Assembly (NCBI GenBank): GCA_025356175.1
Contig: JANXUP010000034.1
Coordinates: 1 to 41,402, forward strand
Source of the DNA: Sphingomonadaceae bacterium
GTDB taxonomy: Bacteria > Pseudomonadota > Alphaproteobacteria > Sphingomonadales > Sphingomonadaceae
Reading direction: 5' to 3'
DNA length: 41,402 bases
A model generated the notes under the pieces. It saw only the letters and a list, made by a program, of their open reading frames with translations. It was not told the origin of the DNA and ran no database searches. A program made the position numbers and the translations under genes. The first letter of the stretch is position 1. Each line of letters opens with the position of its first letter. Below are positions 10,079-19,480 of the stretch, one piece after another.

Positions 10079-11505
10079 GCGAGCCCGGTGAGTACGGCGA
10101 GGCCAAGGAACGAGAAAAAGCCCATCACGTCGGTCGCCATGGTCACGAACACCGCCGAGGATACCGCCGGATCGATCTTGAGTTTGTCGAGCGTGACCGG
10201 AACCAGGATGCCCGCCAGCCCTGCGACAAGATTGTTGATCAGCATCGCTGCGGCAATCACCATGCCCAGCAGCGGGTTGGCGAAAATGAGGCCGACCCCG
10301 GTGCCGATCATGATCCCAAGCGACAAGCCATTGGCACTGGCGATCGAAAATTCGCGGATGATCATTCGCCAGGTGTTCGAACTGGTGATCTGGTTGGTGG
10401 CCAGCGCGCGGACCACCACTGCGAGGGTCTGCGTCCCGGCATTGCCGCCCATGCCTGAAACGATCGGCATCAGCACCGCGAGCAGCGCGAATTTGGCGAT
10501 TGCGCCCTGAAACAGCCCGACCACGCTGGAAGCAATGACTGCGGTGCCAAGGTTGACCACCAGCCAGGTCAGCCGGGTGCGGATGGTATATTTGATCGGC
10601 TCGTTGATATCGCCGTCGCCTGCGCCGGATAGCAGCAGCGCGTCTTCGCCGGCTTCTTCCTGGATGATGTGGACCACGTCATCGACCGTGATCTGGCCGA
10701 CCAGCCGGCCGTCCTCATCGACCACCGCGGCCGAAATCAGCGCGTACTTCTGGAACCGCAGCGCGACCTCTTCCTGGTCCATCGTCACCGGGATCAGGGT
10801 CTGTTCGCGGGCCATCACGTCGGTCAGCGCGATGCTGCGCGGGGCGCGCAGGATCCATGACAGCGCGCAGGTCCCGACCGGGTGATGCCGCGCATCGACG
10901 ATGAAGATTTCCCAGAATTCGTTGGCCAGATCGTGACCTTCGCGCAGGAAATCGATCAGACCGCCGACCGTCATATGTTCGGGCACAGCGACGAAATCGC
11001 GGCTCATCAAACGTCCGGCGGACTCTTCCGGATAGGACAGCGCGGTCTCGATCGCAGCGCGGTCTTCCGGCTCCATTTCGGCGAGGACCGCCTGCTGGTC
11101 GTCTTCGTCGAGGTCTTCGAGCATCGCCACTGCATCGTCGGTGTCGAGCTGTTCGGCGATGTCCGCCACTGCGCCGGCGGGGAGCGATTCAACCAGCAGT
11201 TCGCGGACGTGATCGTTAAGTTCGGCGAACACCTCGCCGCTCATCAGGTCGCTGATCGCCTTGGCCAGCGCCGGGCGCTCGTCAGCCTCGATCAGTTCAA
11301 ACAGGTCGGCGACGTCGGCGGGATGGAGCGGTTCGACCAGGTCATAGACCTGCCCGGTTTCGCCCGCTTCCAGCGCATCGCGCACGCGCCGCACGAATTT
11401 TTTCGTGAGGGTGTTTTCCTCATCAAGCCGCTCATCCACGCGCACTTCGGTGGCGGCATCTTCGGCCGCGTCGCTGTGCAGGGAAACGAGATCGTCGGGA
11501 GTCAT
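10075..11505 (-). CDS. mgtE: Magnesium transporter MgtE
   Basis: 476 aa from internal ATG (MTPDDLVSLHSDAAED); MgtE_N acidic domain, CBS pair, TM domain with VLMPIVSGMGGNAGTQTLAVVVRALA. Confidence 0.94.
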   Translation of the reverse strand: MTPDDLVSLHSDAAEDAATEVRVDERLDEENTLTKKFVRRVRDALEAGETGQVYDLVEPLHPADVADLFELIEADERPALAKAISDLMSGEVFAELNDHVRELLVESLPAGAVADIAEQLDTDDAVAMLEDLDEDDQQAVLAEMEPEDRAAIETALSYPEESAGRLMSRDFVAVPEHMTVGGLIDFLREGHDLANEFWEIFIVDARHHPVGTCALSWILRAPRSIALTDVMAREQTLIPVTMDQEEVALRFQKYALISAAVVDEDGRLVGQITVDDVVHIIQEEAGEDALLLSGAGDGDINEPIKYTIRTRLTWLVVNLGTAVIASSVVGLFQGAIAKFALLAVLMPIVSGMGGNAGTQTLAVVVRALATNQITSSNTWRMIIREFSIASANGLSLGIMIGTGVGLIFANPLLGMVIAAAMLINNLVAGLAGILVPVTLDKLKIDPAVSSAVFVTMATDVMGFFSFLGLAVLTGLA

Positions 11506-11619
11506 CGGCGCCGGTCTAGGCCGGTAAAATGCAAAAGCAACCGGGCGCACGTGCCGGGGCGTGACTTTGTCCCGGCGCACCCTATATCGGCCCCGAAATT
11601 CGCGAAGGAGTTAGCGATA

Positions 11620-12078
11620 ATGGCCGACGAATACCTTACCCTCAGCCTCAGCACCGGCGGCGACGTCAAGATCAAGCTGCGCCCCGATCTGGCCCCCGGC
11701 CACGTTGCGCGGATCAAGGAACTGGCAGGCGAAGGCTTCTATGACGGGGTGAAGTTCCACCGCGTGATTCCGGGCTTCATGGCGCAGGGCGGTTGCCCCG
11801 ACGGCACCGGCATGGGCGGTTCCAAAAAGCCCGACTTGGAGGCCGAATTCAACAATGAACCGCATGTCCGCGGGGTCTGCTCGATGGCGCGGACCAATGC
11901 GCCGCACAGCGCCAACAGCCAGTTCTTCATCGTGTTCGACGACGCCAGCTTCCTTGACCGGCAGTACACCGTGTGGGGCCAGGTGGTCGAAGGCATGGAC
12001 AATGTCGACAACCTGCCCAAGGGCGAACCGCCGCGCGAGCCGGGCGTCATCACCAAGGCAGTTGTCAGCGAAGGCTGA
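11620..12078 (+). CDS. Cyclophilin-type peptidylprolyl isomerase, cytosolic
   Basis: 152 aa from ATG 11620; FYDGVKFHRVIPGFMAQGGCPDGTGMGG; NSQFFIVFDDASFLDRQYTVWGQVVEGMD. Confidence 0.95.
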   Translation: MADEYLTLSLSTGGDVKIKLRPDLAPGHVARIKELAGEGFYDGVKFHRVIPGFMAQGGCPDGTGMGGSKKPDLEAEFNNEPHVRGVCSMARTNAPHSANSQFFIVFDDASFLDRQYTVWGQVVEGMDNVDNLPKGEPPREPGVITKAVVSEG

Positions 12079-12747
12079 TTATGGGGTGGGCGCTGCCGGC
12101 TGAACCGGCAGCGCCCGCCGCACCTTGAGCACCTTGACCTGCGGGTCGAGCATTTGGCCCTTCATGTACCCTTCGCCCTTGGTGGCGGAGCGCGGGGCGT
12201 TGTAAATCCTGCGCACCACATCCATCCCGCTGACGACGTGCCCGAACGCGGCATAGCCGGCGCGCGCATCGGGATCGGGCGAGGCCGGATTGGCATCGAA
12301 CGAGGTCAGGTCCGACAGCAGGATCGAGAAATCGGCATTGGCCGTGCCCGGCGCCAGCCGCGCCATCGATAGTGTTCCGGCTTTGTGGGTGAGCCCGGTC
12401 ACCGTGGTCGGTTCATGCGCAATCGGCTTCATCAGCCGCGCCGGAAACTGGTTGAGCCCGCCTTGCAGCACGCCGTTGGGCTCGGTCCCCCAATTGAGGT
12501 GCATGGCGCGGTAGAAAGTCATGCCGTTATACCGCCCGCTATCGACATAGCGCATGAAGTTCTCGGTCGTGATCGGGGCGTGCTTGTGATCGAGCTCGAG
12601 CACGATGGTGCCCTGCTCGGTGATCATTTCGACCAGCACCGTATCGCCGAGCGGCGGCGGAGGCGGAGGGGCTTTCTTCGCCTTGGTCGCGCCGGTCAGC
12701 GCGAGCAGGGTGGCGGGCAGGGCGGCAAGAACGAATCGGCGTTTCAT
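12079..12747 (-). CDS. Cyclophilin-type peptidylprolyl isomerase, exported
   Basis: 222 aa from ATG 12747 (MKRRFVLAALPATLLALTGATKAKK signal peptide); cyclophilin domain YNGMTFYRAMHLNWGTEP...DFSILLSDLTSFDAN...YAAFGHVVSGMDVVRRI. Confidence 0.9.
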   Translation of the reverse strand: MKRRFVLAALPATLLALTGATKAKKAPPPPPPLGDTVLVEMITEQGTIVLELDHKHAPITTENFMRYVDSGRYNGMTFYRAMHLNWGTEPNGVLQGGLNQFPARLMKPIAHEPTTVTGLTHKAGTLSMARLAPGTANADFSILLSDLTSFDANPASPDPDARAGYAAFGHVVSGMDVVRRIYNAPRSATKGEGYMKGQMLDPQVKVLKVRRALPVQPAAPTP

Positions 12748-13043
12748 GTGGCGATGCTGCCCAATCACGCTGCTCTGCGCCAGCACTGATGCACAACCGG
12801 ACCAAGACGGAGTTCAAACTGGCATAGGTGCGGTTGAGATGGGCTATGGAAGCTCTCAAAACCGGCACAATTTCGGTCAATTGTCCGAAAAACTGTATTT
12901 ATATCAGTGTTTTAATGGAAGCTACGGTGTGCCCGAAACCATCCAACGGGGCTAAACCGTCTGCCCAAAGTCTGCGCTACAGATTCCCGGCCATGTAGGA
13001 AACCCGTCTCGCATCGACTTTGCGCTTGGCATTCGCCACCTGA

Positions 13044-13928
13044 TTACAGTCCCGCCCCCGCGATCCAGTCGTGGAAGATCCGCACGCTTCGGATTTCGAG
13101 TGCGTGGGGGCGGCAGATGAACCAGTACGAATAGGGGCTCTCGACCTCGACATCGAACAGCTTGGCCAAGCGGGGGTCGTGGCTGCGGCGGAAATGGTCA
13201 TCGTGCATGATTGCAATGCCGAGGCCGTTGGCGGCGGCTTCGAGGATCAGCTGGCCCGAGTCCATATGGTCGATTGCCGCCGAGGCGAGGCTGGGCATGC
13301 CCAGCGCGCGTTTCCATGCGACGAAGCTGTCGGGTAGTTCGGTGTGGATCAGGAAGGTCTGTTTGCCCAGAATCTCGGCGTCGGGGTTGCCGCCAATCTC
13401 CGCCGCCAGCGCTTTGGAGGTAAACGCGTAAACCTGGTTGTGATCGAGCCGCACTGCGTGGAACGCCGGGTCGGGCTCTTTGGCCAGCACGATCGCGGCG
13501 TCGAGCGTATCGCCAACGCGCGCCTCGGGATGCGCCGCAGTATCGAAATCGATGTGCAACCGTGGGTGGGCCTTGCGCAGTTCGGGCAGGCGCGGGAACA
13601 GGCGCTGGGTGCCGAACAGCGGCAGGACGCCAAGGTGCAGGCGCAAGACTTTGCTGTCTTCAACCTGGCCTTCCACAGCGGCGGCCAGTTCGTCAAAGCG
13701 CAGGCTGACCGCGTCGTAGAAGGCTTGGCCATCGTCGGTCAGCTTCATCGCCTGGTGCTGGCGGGTGAACAGCCGCTTGCCGATGAACTCCTCGAGCGCG
13801 GCCACGCGCCGCGACAGTGCTGAGGGGCTGAGGCCGAGTTCGTCAGCAGCCGCGCGCGCCGACCCGAGCCGGACGATCCGGACGAAGGCTTCGATTGCAC
13901 GCAGTGGCGGAAGGCGGCGGATGGCCAC
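13044..13928 (-). CDS. LysR family transcriptional regulator (GcvA-like)
   Basis: GTG start at 13928; RRLPPLRAIEAFVRIVRLGSARAAADELGLSPSALSRRVAALEEFIGKRLFTR (wHTH); LysR substrate-binding domain. Confidence 0.92.
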   Translation of the reverse strand: MAIRRLPPLRAIEAFVRIVRLGSARAAADELGLSPSALSRRVAALEEFIGKRLFTRQHQAMKLTDDGQAFYDAVSLRFDELAAAVEGQVEDSKVLRLHLGVLPLFGTQRLFPRLPELRKAHPRLHIDFDTAAHPEARVGDTLDAAIVLAKEPDPAFHAVRLDHNQVYAFTSKALAAEIGGNPDAEILGKQTFLIHTELPDSFVAWKRALGMPSLASAAIDHMDSGQLILEAAANGLGIAIMHDDHFRRSHDPRLAKLFDVEVESPYSYWFICRPHALEIRSVRIFHDWIAGAGL

Positions 13929-13932
13929 GCGG

Positions 13933-14832
13933 CTAGTCCTCGCTCTCGCTTGGCGGCAGGGGCGGGTGCAGCCGCAGCCGCGTAACGCGCTTTTCGTCAC
14001 CGGCGATCACTTCCAGCATCCAGCCGCTGTCATGGTGCAGCATCGCGCCGGGGCTGGGGACTGCTTCGGCGAGCATGAAGGCGAGACCGCCCAGCGTATC
14101 GATGTCCTCCGCCACCACCGCCAGGCGCGGATCGATCAGCGCGCCCACTTCATCGAGCTCGGCGCGGGCATCGGCTTCCCACATCCCGCCGTCGAGCGGG
14201 ACCAGCATGGCTTCGGGCGCGTCGTCATGCTCATCCTCGATCGCGCCGGTGATTTCCTCGACGAGGTCCTCAAAAGTGATGATCCCGTCGGTGCCTGAAT
14301 ATTCATCGACCACCACCGCCAGATGCACCCGGCTCGCGCGCATGTCATTCAGCACGTCGAGCGCGCCGCGCGCGGTGGGCACGAACAACGGCTGGCGCAG
14401 CAGCGTCGTCCAGTCCTTGGGCACCTTGCTTGTCGCCAGGAACGGGAACACGTCCTTGATCAGGACCATGCCAATGATCTCGTCGAGCGTATCTGCATAG
14501 ACCGGCAGGCGCGAATGGCCGTGTTCGGCAAACGAGGCGACTACGTCTTCCCAGGTTGCGCTGGCCGGGATGGCGATGATCTCGCCGCGCGGGATTGCCA
14601 CGTCGTCGGCGTCGTGTTCGCTGAAGTGCAGCAGGTTGCGCAGCATCTGGCGCTCAAGCGGGGAGAGGTCGCCGTCGCCATCGGGCGCGCCGCCATCTTC
14701 CTCATGCTCGTCGATTGCTTCTTCAAGCTGCGCGCGCAGCGACTGGTCCGGCTCGCCCAGGCTGAGCGCGCGGCGCAGCATCCGGCTCAGCCAGGCTCTA
14801 CTATCGCCATCTCCGGAAGTGCCCTCGGCCAT
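13933..14832 (-). CDS. Hemolysin/CorC family CBS-domain protein
   Basis: 299 aa; VVDEYSGTDGIITFEDLVEEITGAIEDEHD; C-terminal CorC_HlyC domain; clustered with ybeY/phoH. Confidence 0.92.
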   Translation of the reverse strand: MAEGTSGDGDSRAWLSRMLRRALSLGEPDQSLRAQLEEAIDEHEEDGGAPDGDGDLSPLERQMLRNLLHFSEHDADDVAIPRGEIIAIPASATWEDVVASFAEHGHSRLPVYADTLDEIIGMVLIKDVFPFLATSKVPKDWTTLLRQPLFVPTARGALDVLNDMRASRVHLAVVVDEYSGTDGIITFEDLVEEITGAIEDEHDDAPEAMLVPLDGGMWEADARAELDEVGALIDPRLAVVAEDIDTLGGLAFMLAEAVPSPGAMLHHDSGWMLEVIAGDEKRVTRLRLHPPLPPSESED

Positions 14833-14847
14833 TAAATGCCAGAATCC

Positions 14848-15345
14848 CTAGGTCTCGTCGTGGTCGCCATATGGGTCGGCGATTGCAAGAAGCGCAAGTG
14901 CCTTTATTTCGAGCTGCTCCATTTCACGAGCATCTTCGGGCGAACGCTCGTGATCGTAACCGGCCAGGTGCAGGAAACCGTGGATCAGCAGGTGCGTGAC
15001 ATGGTCTTCCAGCGAAATTCCCTTGTCCGCCGCTTCGCGCTGGCAGGTTTCGAGCGCAAGCGCGATGTCGCCTAATAGTTCTGGCGGACCTTCCGCCGCG
15101 AGTGCCAACAAGTCCTCGCGCTCCAGCATTGGAAATGAAAGAACATTGGTCGGCTTGTCCTTCCCGCGCCATTCGCGATTGAGCGCGTGGACCTCGGCAT
15201 CGGAGGTAAAAGCGACGGACGCGGAAAGCCGCTGATTGGCAAGTTCTTCAGCAACTGGCGCGAGCGCGCTTGCGGCCCGCACTGCGACACTCTCCCAATC
15301 GGGAGGGGACGGCCAGCCAGCCTCGAGCGAAAAGTCCAAATCCAT
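14848..15345 (-). CDS. ybeY: Endoribonuclease YbeY (rRNA maturation)
   Basis: 165 aa; LNREWRGKDKPTNVLSFPM; HLLIHGFLHLAGYDHE (H3 metal motif). Confidence 0.96.
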   Translation of the reverse strand: MDLDFSLEAGWPSPPDWESVAVRAASALAPVAEELANQRLSASVAFTSDAEVHALNREWRGKDKPTNVLSFPMLEREDLLALAAEGPPELLGDIALALETCQREAADKGISLEDHVTHLLIHGFLHLAGYDHERSPEDAREMEQLEIKALALLAIADPYGDHDET

Positions 15346-15369
15346 GTTGTGGTGAGGTGAGCGCGAGGG

Positions 15370-16398
15370 TTACCCCTCGTTCCCCTCATAAGCCTGGACA
15401 ATCCGCCCGACGATCGGGTGGCGGACCACGTCGGCGACGGTGAAGCGGGTGATCGCGATGCCGTCGATCCCATCCAGCCGTCCGACGGCGTCGTTGAGGC
15501 CGCTCATCGGCGGGCCGCCGGGGATATCGACCTGCTTGGGATCGCCGCAGACCACCATCCGGCTGTTCTGGCCGAAGCGGGTGAGGAACATCTTCATCTG
15601 TTCGCGCGTGGTGTTCTGCGCTTCATCCAGGATGATGAAGCTGTCAGCCAGCGTGCGGCCGCGCATGAAAGCGATCGGGGCGATCTCGATCTCGCCGCTG
15701 GCCAGTCGCCGCTCGACCTGTTCGGGCGGCATGCAATCGTACAGCGCATCGTACAATGGGCGCAGGTACGGATCGACCTTTTCCTTCATGTCACCGGGGA
15801 GGAAACCGAGTCGTTCGCCCGCCTCAACCGCCGGGCGCGAGAGGATCAGCCGCTGGACCGAACCGGTGATCAGCTGCGAAACCGCCTGCGCCACCGCGAC
15901 ATAGGTCTTGCCGGTACCCGCCGGACCCAGTGCAAAGATAACGTCCTTGCTCGCCAGTGCCTTCATATATTCGATCTGCATCGCGCTGCGCGGGACGATG
16001 GTTTTCTTGCGGGTGCGGATCATCACGCCTTGCGCGCCATCTTCGCCCGAGACGATGCCTTCGAGCGTGGGTTCGGCTGACATCACGATCAGCGATTCGA
16101 CCACGCCAGCGTCAAGCTCCTGCCCGCTCATCAGCCGCTGGTGCATGCCTTTGAGGACGTCGCGTGCCCGCGCGACGGGTTCTTCCGGCCCTTCGATCTG
16201 CACCCGGTTGCCGCGGGCGGCGATATAGACCCCCAGCCGGTTTTCAATCTGGACCAGATTTGCATCAAACTGGCCGAACAGCGCGCCGAGCACGGTCGCC
16301 TCTTCGAATTCGATTTCGCTCTTTGCGCGGGGCGGAGCTGTCCGGACGGGAGCCGGGTTTGATGCGCCATGACCGGCGCGCTGAGGTTTGCGGGGCAT
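15370..16398 (-). CDS. PhoH family ATPase
   Basis: 342 aa from internal ATG 16398 (MPRKPQRAG); FALGPAGTGKTYVAVAQAV (Walker A), FIILDEAQNTTREQMKMFLTR (Walker B), VCGDPKQVDIP. Confidence 0.95.
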   Translation of the reverse strand: MPRKPQRAGHGASNPAPVRTAPPRAKSEIEFEEATVLGALFGQFDANLVQIENRLGVYIAARGNRVQIEGPEEPVARARDVLKGMHQRLMSGQELDAGVVESLIVMSAEPTLEGIVSGEDGAQGVMIRTRKKTIVPRSAMQIEYMKALASKDVIFALGPAGTGKTYVAVAQAVSQLITGSVQRLILSRPAVEAGERLGFLPGDMKEKVDPYLRPLYDALYDCMPPEQVERRLASGEIEIAPIAFMRGRTLADSFIILDEAQNTTREQMKMFLTRFGQNSRMVVCGDPKQVDIPGGPPMSGLNDAVGRLDGIDGIAITRFTVADVVRHPIVGRIVQAYEGNEG

Positions 16399-16674
16399 AA
16401 AGGGTGAAGCGCACTCCCTTCGGTAAAGCATCCGATCGCGGCGATGGACACCGGGAACAAGATAGCCCCCCACGAGTTGGTGGCAAGAGACGATGGTCGG
16501 CAAGCTGCAGGACAGCCTGCCTTTTTGCACAGTCATCGTTGACCGCGACAGCTGTCGCATTGGCGCGACATTCGTGGACCATGGCTGACCGAAAGGTTCC
16601 CGACCGGTTCAGCGGAAGCCGCCTAAACCCGCTGCATCGCCACCAAGCGATGATAGCACTTAAGGAGCATACCC

Positions 16675-17151
16675 ATGCGTAAGATTCTCATTGCCGCCCT
16701 TGCGGCATCAACCCTCGTCCCGGGGATGGCCAGCGCGCAAAGCGCAGGCGAAGTGCGCCGGGGCCAGCAGGAAGTTCAACGTGACCAGCGTGATGTCCGC
16801 CAGGCTCAGCAGCAGGGTGATTGGCCGAAGGCCCAGCGCGCCCGCCAGGAAACCCGCGAAGACCAGCGCGAAGTCAACGAAGACTGGCGTGATTATCGCA
16901 AGTCGCACCGCCAGGTATTCCAGCGCGGCACCTACAACGCTCCGCGCGGGATGCGTTATCGCCCGGTCAGCGCCGGCTTCACCTTCCAGCGGGCGTTTTA
17001 TTCGAACCGCTACCAGCTGAACGATTACCGCAGCTATCGCCTGCCCAATCCCGGTTACAACCACCGCTGGGTGCGTTACGGCAATGATGCAGTGCTGGTC
17101 GATACCCGCACCGGCCGCGCCTTGCGCGTGATCAACGGATTCTTCTGGTAA
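16675..17151 (+). CDS. Exported RcnB-like protein
   Basis: 158 aa; signal peptide MRKILIAALAASTLVPGMASA; RQ-rich helical region then YRLPNPGYNHRWVRYGNDAVLVDTRTGRALRVINGFFW, resembling the RcnB family. Confidence 0.78.
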   Translation: MRKILIAALAASTLVPGMASAQSAGEVRRGQQEVQRDQRDVRQAQQQGDWPKAQRARQETREDQREVNEDWRDYRKSHRQVFQRGTYNAPRGMRYRPVSAGFTFQRAFYSNRYQLNDYRSYRLPNPGYNHRWVRYGNDAVLVDTRTGRALRVINGFFW

Positions 17152-17171
17152 CAGCCAGTCTAACCGGCATT

Positions 17172-17201
17172 ACGGCCCGTGGGAGCAATCCTGCGGGCCG
17201 T
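17172..17201. terminator. Bidirectional intrinsic-terminator-like hairpin between the rcnB-like gene and miaB
   Basis: ACGGCCCG(TG)GGA-GCAA-TCC(TG)CGGGCCGT: ~13-bp stem including two wobble pairs capped by a GCAA tetraloop, followed by TTTC on +; lies between convergent genes ending at 17151 and 17213. Confidence 0.65.
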
Positions 17202-17212
17202 TTCGCTGGCGC

Positions 17213-18535
17213 TCAGACCAGCTGCGCGGCGAGCGAATTGCCAAGTGCTTCGTTCAGCCTAACCTCGACCAGGTCGCCGATCCGGACGTCTCCGGTGAAA
17301 TGCGCCGATTGCAGCCAGGGCGTCTTGCCCAGCCATTGGCCGGGATACTTGCCCTTGCGTTCGACCAGCACGGTACAGGTGCGCCCCACCGAGCGCTCGT
17401 TGAACACCAGTTGCCCGGCGCTGATCGCGGCCTGCAGCCGCTGCAACCGCTCATCCATCAGAGCCGCTGAAACCTGGCCATCCATCGCCGCCGCCGGAGT
17501 GCCGGGGCGGGGCGAATACTTGAAGCTGAAGCACTGCGCGTAGCCGACCTGTTCGACCAGCCGCACCGTCTCTTCGAATTCGGCATCGCTCTCACCGGGA
17601 AAGCCGACGATGAAATCGCCCGATAGCGCAATATCGGGCCGCACGGCGCGGATTTTGTCGAGCACCGCGAGATAACTGGCCACCGAATGGCTGCGGTTCA
17701 TTGCCTTCAAAACCCGGTCGCTTCCCGCCTGCACCGGCAAATGGAGGAACGGCATCAACTGGGGAATGTCACGATGCGCCGCGATCAGGCCGTCGGTCAT
17801 GTCGTTGGGGTGGCTGGTGGTATAGCGGATGCGCGGCAGGCCAGGGATCAGGGCCAGCGCCTCGATCAGCTTCTCGAGACCGCGCCGGTCTGCATCGCGC
17901 GCCCCCGAATCACGCCACGCATTGACGTTCTGGCCGAGCAGCGTGATTTCCTTGGCACCGGCATCGACCAGTCGCTGCGCTTCGCCGACCAGATCGGCGA
18001 ACGGCCGCGATATCTCGGCGCCGCGGGTGTAAGGCACTACGCAATAAGTGCAGAACTTGTCGCAGCCTTCCTGCACGGTGAGGAACGCTGCGGGCCCAAC
18101 CTTGCGGCGCGCGGGCAGCGCTGCGAACTTGGTCTCGGCGGGCATGTCGGTGTCGATCGCGCGCTCGCCCTTGCTGGCTGCATCGATCAGCTCGGGCAGG
18201 CGGTGATAGACTTGCGGGCCGACCACCAGGTTCACCGACGGGGCGCGGCGCATGATCTCCTGCCCCTCGGCCTGCGCGACGCAGCCGGCCACCGCGATCA
18301 TCGGGCTGGTGCCGTCAGCGCGCTTTAAACGGCCGATGTCGGAAAAGACCTTCTCGGTCGCCCGTTCGCGGATGTGGCAAGTGTTCAGCACGACCAGGTC
18401 GGCGTCCTCGCCATCGGCTGCCGGCGCAATGCCTTGCCGGTCGAGCAGCTCGGCCATGCGTTCACCGTCGTAGACGTTCATCTGGCAGCCGAAGCTCTTG
18501 ACCCGGTAGGTCCTGGGGGAGGCGGGGGCAGTCAT
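17213..18535 (-). CDS. miaB: tRNA-2-methylthio-N6-dimethylallyladenosine synthase MiaB
   Basis: 440 aa; FGCQMNVYDGERM; radical-SAM QEGCDKFCTYCVVPYTRG; C-terminal TRAM domain. Confidence 0.97.
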   Translation of the reverse strand: MTAPASPRTYRVKSFGCQMNVYDGERMAELLDRQGIAPAADGEDADLVVLNTCHIRERATEKVFSDIGRLKRADGTSPMIAVAGCVAQAEGQEIMRRAPSVNLVVGPQVYHRLPELIDAASKGERAIDTDMPAETKFAALPARRKVGPAAFLTVQEGCDKFCTYCVVPYTRGAEISRPFADLVGEAQRLVDAGAKEITLLGQNVNAWRDSGARDADRRGLEKLIEALALIPGLPRIRYTTSHPNDMTDGLIAAHRDIPQLMPFLHLPVQAGSDRVLKAMNRSHSVASYLAVLDKIRAVRPDIALSGDFIVGFPGESDAEFEETVRLVEQVGYAQCFSFKYSPRPGTPAAAMDGQVSAALMDERLQRLQAAISAGQLVFNERSVGRTCTVLVERKGKYPGQWLGKTPWLQSAHFTGDVRIGDLVEVRLNEALGNSLAAQLV

Positions 18536-18577
18536 GGGGCGCGGCCTATAGCGCTGCGCTACGCGGATTCCAAAGCT

Positions 18578-19468
18578 TCATCGCGCGGAGCCCAAACCGC
18601 CATCGCGCGGAGCCTTGTAGCCGACCATCGGCAGGTCATAGCGGAACGGGCGCAGCGGCTTGCCCAGCGTCGCGACCAGCTGCTCCTCGATCCTCATGCG
18701 GGCCTGCGCGGCAATGTTCTTCCGGCCGGGAAAATCGTGCGGATCGAACGGGTCGAGGAAATACACGTTGACCGCAAATGTGCCGGGCCGGGCGAAGATT
18801 CGCCGGGCATTGTTGATCCCGCTTTCCTGGTCGAGCCAGGCAATCCATTCGGCGATCGGTCCGTAATCGATCACCACCGGCTGGACCAGCATCCCCGGCG
18901 GCGGCGGTTCGAGAACGCTGATCATGCTGGTCTTGAACGGCAGCAGCGAATGTCCGTCGGTTACCGTGCCTTCGGGGAAGATCACCACCGACCAAGTATC
19001 GGCCAATGCTTCGCGCAAGGCATTGATCTGCTCGGCGATGTTTAGCTTGGCTTCGCGCTTGGTGAACACGGTGCGATTAAGCCGCGCCATCCAGCCCAGC
19101 ATGAACATTTCGCCGATTTCCGCGCGTGAGACGAAGGCCGAACCGGTTATCCCGCCGAGCACCGGAATATCGAACCACGAAACGTGATTGGGCATGAAGA
19201 ACACGTCGCGCCGCAGCGGCACCCCGTGGACCTGCACCCGCGCTCCGATCACCCGGGCCGTCCAGCGCAGGAAATACATCGGGAAAGGTGAGCCGTACTT
19301 GATCAGCCGGAACAGGTAATGCAGCGGCACCACCACCAGCATGGCCAGCGCCAGCAGCAGCGAACGCCCCCAGATCCTCAGCTCACCCGTCAGGCCGACC
19401 GGCACCGGGGTTCCGGCAGCGTGAACCGGAATGGAGTCGTTGGAATCGAATCGGGGCAATCCGGACAT
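18578..19468 (-). CDS. Lysophospholipid acyltransferase family protein (PlsC-like)
   Basis: 296 aa; FMPNHVSWFDIPVLG (NHxxxxD), VVIFPEGTVTDG. Confidence 0.92.
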   Translation of the reverse strand: MSGLPRFDSNDSIPVHAAGTPVPVGLTGELRIWGRSLLLALAMLVVVPLHYLFRLIKYGSPFPMYFLRWTARVIGARVQVHGVPLRRDVFFMPNHVSWFDIPVLGGITGSAFVSRAEIGEMFMLGWMARLNRTVFTKREAKLNIAEQINALREALADTWSVVIFPEGTVTDGHSLLPFKTSMISVLEPPPPGMLVQPVVIDYGPIAEWIAWLDQESGINNARRIFARPGTFAVNVYFLDPFDPHDFPGRKNIAAQARMRIEEQLVATLGKPLRPFRYDLPMVGYKAPRDGGLGSAR

Positions 19469-19480
19469 CTTGAGCAGGTC

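Noticed and set aside
12605-12955. 116-aa plus-strand ORF upstream of the exported cyclophilin
   Set aside because: Half is antisense to the cyclophilin and the rest is AT-rich intergenic sequence; no coding evidence.
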